Shown: positions 59,877 to 64,000 of the stretch, piece by piece | Layout: the number at the start of each line of letters is the position of its first letter | Numbering within the stretch: position 1 is the first letter of the stretch | Source: Pseudoxanthomonas beigongshangi | GTDB lineage: Bacteria > Pseudomonadota > Gammaproteobacteria > Xanthomonadales > Xanthomonadaceae | DNA length: 64,000 nucleotides | Direction: 5' to 3' | Assembly: GCF_016820515.1 (NCBI RefSeq) | Contig: NZ_JADHDV010000005.1 | Span: 1-64,000 of the forward strand | Position numbers and translations under genes: made by a program | Notes under the pieces: model-generated | The model's database searches: none | What the model was told of the DNA's origin: nothing | What the model saw: the letters and a program-made list of their open reading frames with translations, nothing else

Positions 59877-61343
59877 ATGCGTGGACACGGGCAGGCGGTG
59901 CGGGCGAAACAGCGGATCACGCGGCTGGCCGCCGTGCTGCTGTGTTCGCTGGCGTTGCCGGTGGCCGCGCAGCAGCACAAGCCCACGGTCGAGGAACTGC
60001 AGCAGCGGCTGGAGGCGCTGGAGCGCCGCCTCGGTGGCACCGTCGCCACGGAGGCTGGCGAGGGGGGCGAGGTCGGCCTGGCGGATCTGGACCAGCGCCT
60101 GCGGGTGCTGGAACGGCGCCTGGAACTGCAACAGGAAGAACAGGTGGCCAAGGCGAAGGAGGCGCCGGTCATCGCGGTCAACGACAAGGGCGCCTCGTTC
60201 AAGTCGGCCGGCGGCGATTACGAGATCCGCCTGCGCGGGCTGATCCAGGGCGATGGCCGGTTCTTCCTCGACGATCATGCGCCGGCGCAGAACGACACCT
60301 TCCTCCTGCGCACCGCGCGACCGACGATCGAAGGCTCGCTGGGCAAGCTGGTCGGCTTCCGCCTGACCCCGGAATTCGCGGGCGACAACGCGAGCATCGT
60401 CGATGCCTACGTGGATCTGCGCTTCGATCCCGCCTACACCCTGCGGATCGGCAAGTTCACCTCGCCGGTGGGCCTGGAACGGCTGCAATCGTCTTCTGCG
60501 CTGTCGGCGGTGGAACGTTCGCTCCCCAGCGAACTGGCGCCCAACCGCGACATTGGCGTACAGCTCCAGGGCGAAGTCGCCGATGGCCGCTTCAGCTATG
60601 CGCTGGGCGTGTTCAACGGGACAGTCGATGGCCGCGACGCGGTCACCAGCAATCCAGACAACGAGTTCGAGTACGCGGGCCGGGTGTTCTTCGAGCCGTT
60701 CCGCAACGATGCCAATGCGCTGTCCGGGCTGGGGTTCGGACTGGGCGCGAGCATCGGCGACAAGCGCGGCACCGGCAACAACTTCCTGCCGCGTTATCGC
60801 ACGGCGGGGCAGGCGCAGTTCTTCACCTATCGCTCGGCGGTGAACGCGGACGGCGAGCATTTCCGGTGGTCGCCGCAGGCGTACTACTACCTGGGCCGGT
60901 TCGGTCTTCTGGGTGAATACATCCAGTCGCGCCAGGAAGTCGTGATAGCCAGCGGGGTGAATGCCGGACGCCGCGACAAGCTGGAAAACACCGCCTGGCA
61001 GGCCACCGCGCAGTGGGTGTTGACCGGCGAGGATGCCGGCTACCGGGGCGTGGTGAAGCCGTCGCGCCCGTTCCGTCCGGGCGAGGAGGGTTGGGGCGCG
61101 TTCGAACTGGTTGCCCGCTACGGTGCGCTGGACATCGATGACGATGCGTTCCCGCTGTTCGCCGATGCTGCCACATCCGCACGCCAGGCCCGCAACTGGA
61201 CGCTCGGCCTCAACTGGTATCTCACCAGCAATCTCAAGCTTGTCTTCAACTACCTGGACACGACCTTCAAGGGCGGTGCCGCCGACGCCACCGATCGCGA
61301 GGACGAGAAGGCGATCTTCTCGCGCCTGCAGGTCGCTTTCTGA
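59877..61343 (+). CDS. OprO/OprP-type anion-selective porin
   Basis: 488 residues from ATG 59877. Signal peptide to about residue 31 (LALPVAAQ), then a coiled-coil segment ([33 protein letters not shown]), and a porin O/P-type beta-barrel from about 90 ([51 protein letters not shown]). The last residue is Phe, as in outer-membrane porins. Relatives carry phosphate or polyphosphate. Here the sulfate transporter genes start 14 nt downstream, so sulfate uptake across the outer membrane is inferred. Confidence 0.9.
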   Translation: MRGHGQAVRAKQRITRLAAVLLCSLALPVAAQQHKPTVEELQQRLEALERRLGGTVATEAGEGGEVGLADLDQRLRVLERRLELQQEEQVAKAKEAPVIAVNDKGASFKSAGGDYEIRLRGLIQGDGRFFLDDHAPAQNDTFLLRTARPTIEGSLGKLVGFRLTPEFAGDNASIVDAYVDLRFDPAYTLRIGKFTSPVGLERLQSSSALSAVERSLPSELAPNRDIGVQLQGEVADGRFSYALGVFNGTVDGRDAVTSNPDNEFEYAGRVFFEPFRNDANALSGLGFGLGASIGDKRGTGNNFLPRYRTAGQAQFFTYRSAVNADGEHFRWSPQAYYYLGRFGLLGEYIQSRQEVVIASGVNAGRRDKLENTAWQATAQWVLTGEDAGYRGVVKPSRPFRPGEEGWGAFELVARYGALDIDDDAFPLFADAATSARQARNWTLGLNWYLTSNLKLVFNYLDTTFKGGAADATDREDEKAIFSRLQVAF

Positions 61344-61357
61344 TTCCGGAGATCCCC

Positions 61358-62377
61358 ATGAGCCACCATTCCCTGCGACGCCACCTGCGCACCCTGCTGA
61401 TCGCCTTCGGCCTGACCGTGGCCGCAGCGGCCGGCGCGCGCGACGTGAAGTTGCTGAACGTTTCCTACGATCCCACCCGCGAGTTCTATCGCGAGTTCAA
61501 TGCCGCCTTTGCCAGGGAGTGGCAGCAAAAGAAAGGCCAGAAGGTCGAAGTCGAGACCTCGCACGGTGGCTCCGGCAAGCAGGCGCGTGCGGTCATCGAC
61601 GGGCTGGAAGCCGACGTGGTGACGCTGGCGCTGGCCTACGACGTGGATTCCATCGCCCAGCGTGCGCGCCTGTTTCCGGCCAACTGGCAATCGCGCCTGC
61701 CGGAGAACAGCGCGCCGTACACGTCCACCATCGTGTTCCTGGTGCGCAAGGGCAATCCGAAGAAAATCAAGGACTGGGTGGATCTGGTGAAGCCGGGTAC
61801 CTCGGTGATCACGCCGAACCCGAAGACGTCCGGCGGCGCGCGCTGGAACTACCTCGCCGCCTGGGCCTATGGCCTGAAGATCTTCAAGGGCGACGAAGCC
61901 AAGACCCGCAACTTCGTGCGCGCGCTGTTCCGCAACGTGCCGGTGCTGGACACCGGCGCACGCGGCGCCACCACCACCTTTGTCCAGCGCGGCATCGGCG
62001 ACGTGCTGCTGGCGTGGGAGAACGAGGCGTTCCTGTCGATCGAGGAGCTGGGGCCTGACAAGTTCGACATCGTGGTGCCGTCGCTGTCGATCCTGGCCGA
62101 GCCGCCGGTGGCGCTGGTCGACAGGAACGTCGACAAGCACGGTACCCGCGAGGCCGCGCAGGCCTATCTGCAGTTCCTGTACTCGCCGACCGGACAGCGA
62201 TTGGCGGCCAAGCACTACTACCGGCCGCGCTATCCGCAGTACGCGGCGCCCGCCGACGTGGCACGGTTTCCGAAGCTGGAACTGGTGACCATCGACAAGG
62301 TGTTCGGTTCGTGGGCCAAGGCCCAGGCCACGCACTTCGCCGATGGCGGGGTGTTCGATCAGATCCAGGCGAAGTGA
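61358..62377 (+). CDS. sbp: Sulfate ABC transporter, periplasmic binding protein
   Basis: 339 residues with a Sec signal peptide (cut near AAGARD). The binding motifs [29 protein letters not shown] and [16 protein letters not shown] are those of Sbp/CysP, which bind sulfate or thiosulfate without metal. It follows the porin by 14 nt and precedes cysT by 37 nt. Confidence 0.95.
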   Translation: MSHHSLRRHLRTLLIAFGLTVAAAAGARDVKLLNVSYDPTREFYREFNAAFAREWQQKKGQKVEVETSHGGSGKQARAVIDGLEADVVTLALAYDVDSIAQRARLFPANWQSRLPENSAPYTSTIVFLVRKGNPKKIKDWVDLVKPGTSVITPNPKTSGGARWNYLAAWAYGLKIFKGDEAKTRNFVRALFRNVPVLDTGARGATTTFVQRGIGDVLLAWENEAFLSIEELGPDKFDIVVPSLSILAEPPVALVDRNVDKHGTREAAQAYLQFLYSPTGQRLAAKHYYRPRYPQYAAPADVARFPKLELVTIDKVFGSWAKAQATHFADGGVFDQIQAK

Positions 62378-62414
62378 GCATGCGGCCTTGGCGTATTCCT
62401 GTCGGAGGCCGTGA

Positions 62415-63275
62415 ATGGCCGCCGTGATTGATGCGCGGGCGAATCCGGTACGCCGTCGCCGGATCATCCCCGGCTTCGGCCTCAGCCTTGGCTACACGCT
62501 GGCTTGGCTGGGCCTGATCGTGCTGATTCCGTTTGTGGGGCTGTTCGTCAAGGCGAGCGGCCTGGGCCTGGAGGGCCTTTGGCGGATCTGGACCGAGCCG
62601 CGCGTGCTGTCGGCGCTGTGGGTGAGCTTTGGAACCGCACTGGCGGCGGCGGCATTCAACGCGGTGATGGGTACCTGGGTGGCATGGGTATTCGTGCGCT
62701 ACCGGTTCCCCGGCAAGCGCCTGTTCGACGCGATGATCGATCTGCCGTTCGCGCTGCCGACCGCGGTGGCCGGCATCGCGCTCACCGCGCTGTACGGACC
62801 GACCGGTTGGCTGGGGCGCTGGCTGGAAGCGGCGGGATTGAAAGTGGCCTATACCCCGCTGGGCATCACCGTGGCGCTGGTGTTCATCGGCCTGCCGTTC
62901 GTGGTGCGGGTGGTGCAGCCGGTGCTGGTCGAAACCGAGCGCGAACTGGAGGAGGCCGCCGCGACCCTGGGCGCGAACCGCTGGCAGACCATCCGCCGCG
63001 TCGTGTTGCCGGGCCTGTGGCCGGCGGTACTGGCCGGATTCGCGCTGGCGTTCGCGCGCGGGGTCGGCGAGTACGGTTCGGTGATCTTCATCGCCGGCAA
63101 CCTGCCCGGTGTATCCGAGATCGCGCCACTGTTGATCACCATCAAGCTGGAGGAATTCGATTACGCCGGCGCGACCGCGATCGCCGCGGCGATGCTGTTG
63201 CTGTCGTTCGTCCTGCTGCTGGCGATCAACAGCCTGCAATCGCGGCTGGCGCGCACCGCGCGGAGCCAGGGATGA
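62415..63275 (+). CDS. cysT: Sulfate ABC transporter permease CysT
   Basis: 286 residues with six membrane helices. The EAA coupling loop reads EEAAATLGANRWQTIRRVVLPG (near 178) and GVGEYGSVIFIAGNLP is conserved in CysT/CysU. It pairs with CysW to form the membrane channel. GGAGG lies before ATG 62415. Its stop overlaps the cysW start (ATGA). Confidence 0.96.
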   Translation: MAAVIDARANPVRRRRIIPGFGLSLGYTLAWLGLIVLIPFVGLFVKASGLGLEGLWRIWTEPRVLSALWVSFGTALAAAAFNAVMGTWVAWVFVRYRFPGKRLFDAMIDLPFALPTAVAGIALTALYGPTGWLGRWLEAAGLKVAYTPLGITVALVFIGLPFVVRVVQPVLVETERELEEAAATLGANRWQTIRRVVLPGLWPAVLAGFALAFARGVGEYGSVIFIAGNLPGVSEIAPLLITIKLEEFDYAGATAIAAAMLLLSFVLLLAINSLQSRLARTARSQG

Positions 63276-64000
63276 GCGAGGCCATATCCGTCGTGATCCC
63301 GCTGCCGCATGATTCCCTTGCCGAGGTTTCTTCCGAAGCCAGGGCGCACCGCAGGCGATCGGCAACCACCGAACCGCGCTGGGTGCAGCTGCTGCTGATC
63401 GCCGGCGCGCTGGGTTTCCTGCTGGCGTTCCTGCTGCTGCCGCTGCTGCTGGTGTTCGTGGAAGCGCTGCGTGGCGGATGGACGGCGTTTCTCACCGCGA
63501 TCCGCGAACCCGATGCGCTGGCGGCGATCCGGTTGACCCTGCTGGTCACCGCCATCGTGGTACCGCTGAACCTGGTGTTCGGCGTCGCCGCGGCTTGGGC
63601 GGTCAGCAAGCACGAGTTTCCCGGCAAGCGCTGGCTGGTGACATTGATCGATCTGCCGTTCGCGGTCTCGCCGGTGGTGGCGGGCCTGATCTTCGTGCTG
63701 ATCTTCGGTGCGCAGGGCTGGGCCTGGCCGCTGATCGACGAGGGCTGGCGTTTCTCGCTGCCGCTGGTGGGCGAGGTGACGCTGCAGTTGCCGAAGATCA
63801 TCTTCGCGCTGCCGGGCATCGTGCTGGCGACGATCTTCGTGACCTTTCCCTTCATCGCCCGCGAACTGATGCCGCTGATGGAGCAGCAGGGCATCGACGA
63901 GGAGCTGGCCGCGCTCAGCCTCGGCGCCAGCGGCTGGCAGGCATTCTGGCGGGTGACCCTGCCCAACATCCGTTGGGCGTTGCTGTATGGCGTGCTGCTG
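63272..64000 (+). CDS. cysW: Sulfate ABC transporter permease CysW (partial)
   Basis: Starts at ATG 63272, overlapping the cysT stop, and runs open to the window end (243 codons). The product begins MSEAISVVIPLPHDS, has membrane helices, SKHEFPGKRWLVTLIDLPF and the EAA-type loop EELAALSLGASGWQAFWRVTLP. The C-terminus and probably cysA lie beyond the window. Confidence 0.95.
   Translation, partial: MSEAISVVIPLPHDSLAEVSSEARAHRRRSATTEPRWVQLLLIAGALGFLLAFLLLPLLLVFVEALRGGWTAFLTAIREPDALAAIRLTLLVTAIVVPLNLVFGVAAAWAVSKHEFPGKRWLVTLIDLPFAVSPVVAGLIFVLIFGAQGWAWPLIDEGWRFSLPLVGEVTLQLPKIIFALPGIVLATIFVTFPFIARELMPLMEQQGIDEELAALSLGASGWQAFWRVTLPNIRWALLYGVLL

Overview
The window is 64 kb of high-GC gammaproteobacterial chromosome. 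Gene order, protein sequences and GTAG-type REP hairpins point to the Xanthomonadaceae/Lysobacterales (Lysobacter, Luteimonas, Pseudoxanthomonas or Stenotrophomonas-like). This placement is an inference from the sequence; no rRNA gene is present to settle it. No tRNA, rRNA, CRISPR array, insertion sequence, prophage or replication origin was seen.

Layout. (1) 1-14.8 kb: the end of tuf, then the S10, spc and alpha ribosomal operons (rpsJ to rplQ, with secY and rpoA). The genes are tightly packed and broken only by four structured spacers: the S10 leader, rpsN-rpsH, rplR-rpsE and secY-rpsM. (2) 14.9-27.6 kb: housekeeping genes: dsbB, a class II DAHP synthase, a large GGDEF/EAL sensor, a lipoprotein amidase, a DUF2127 membrane protein, typA, a cyclophilin, a class I aminotransferase and mdh. 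(3) 27.8-29.1 kb: a lower-GC polytopic membrane protein, probably acquired. (4) 29.3-39.1 kb: a propionate catabolism locus: prpE, a divergent HTH-citrate synthase fusion, then prpB-prpC-acnD-(SRPBCC gene)-prpF. A separate prpD lies at 54 kb. (5) 39.2-42.9 kb: a GST, a SleB-like hydrolase and fadH. (6) 43.1-48.0 kb: three translationally coupled genes for a MukBEF/MksBEF/JetABC-type SMC complex, with no JetD-like nuclease beside it. (7) 48.1-53.9 kb: a LysE exporter, oxidoreductases, an MFS transporter with a divergent LysR regulator, and a LigB-type dioxygenase. (8) 54-59.7 kb: prpD, an OmpA-family porin, a small secreted protein, an RsuA-type pseudouridine synthase, a REP array and kbl. (9) 59.9-64 kb: an OprO/P-type porin and the sulfate ABC transporter genes sbp, cysT and cysW (cut by the window end).

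How the genes work together. PrpE activates propionate, PrpC condenses propionyl-CoA with oxaloacetate, AcnD plus PrpF (or PrpD) dehydrate methylcitrate, and PrpB releases pyruvate and succinate. The usual PrpR-type regulator is not seen here. Instead an HTH domain fused to a catalytically complete-looking citrate synthase is transcribed divergently from prpB. Its promoter region carries two TTGATCAA palindromes exactly 10 bp apart. This and the three-gene SMC locus are the most interesting content. The S10 leader is also notable: a strong promoter runs straight into a terminator-like hairpin, and a boxA element sits just before rpsJ, which encodes the boxA-binding protein S10/NusE.
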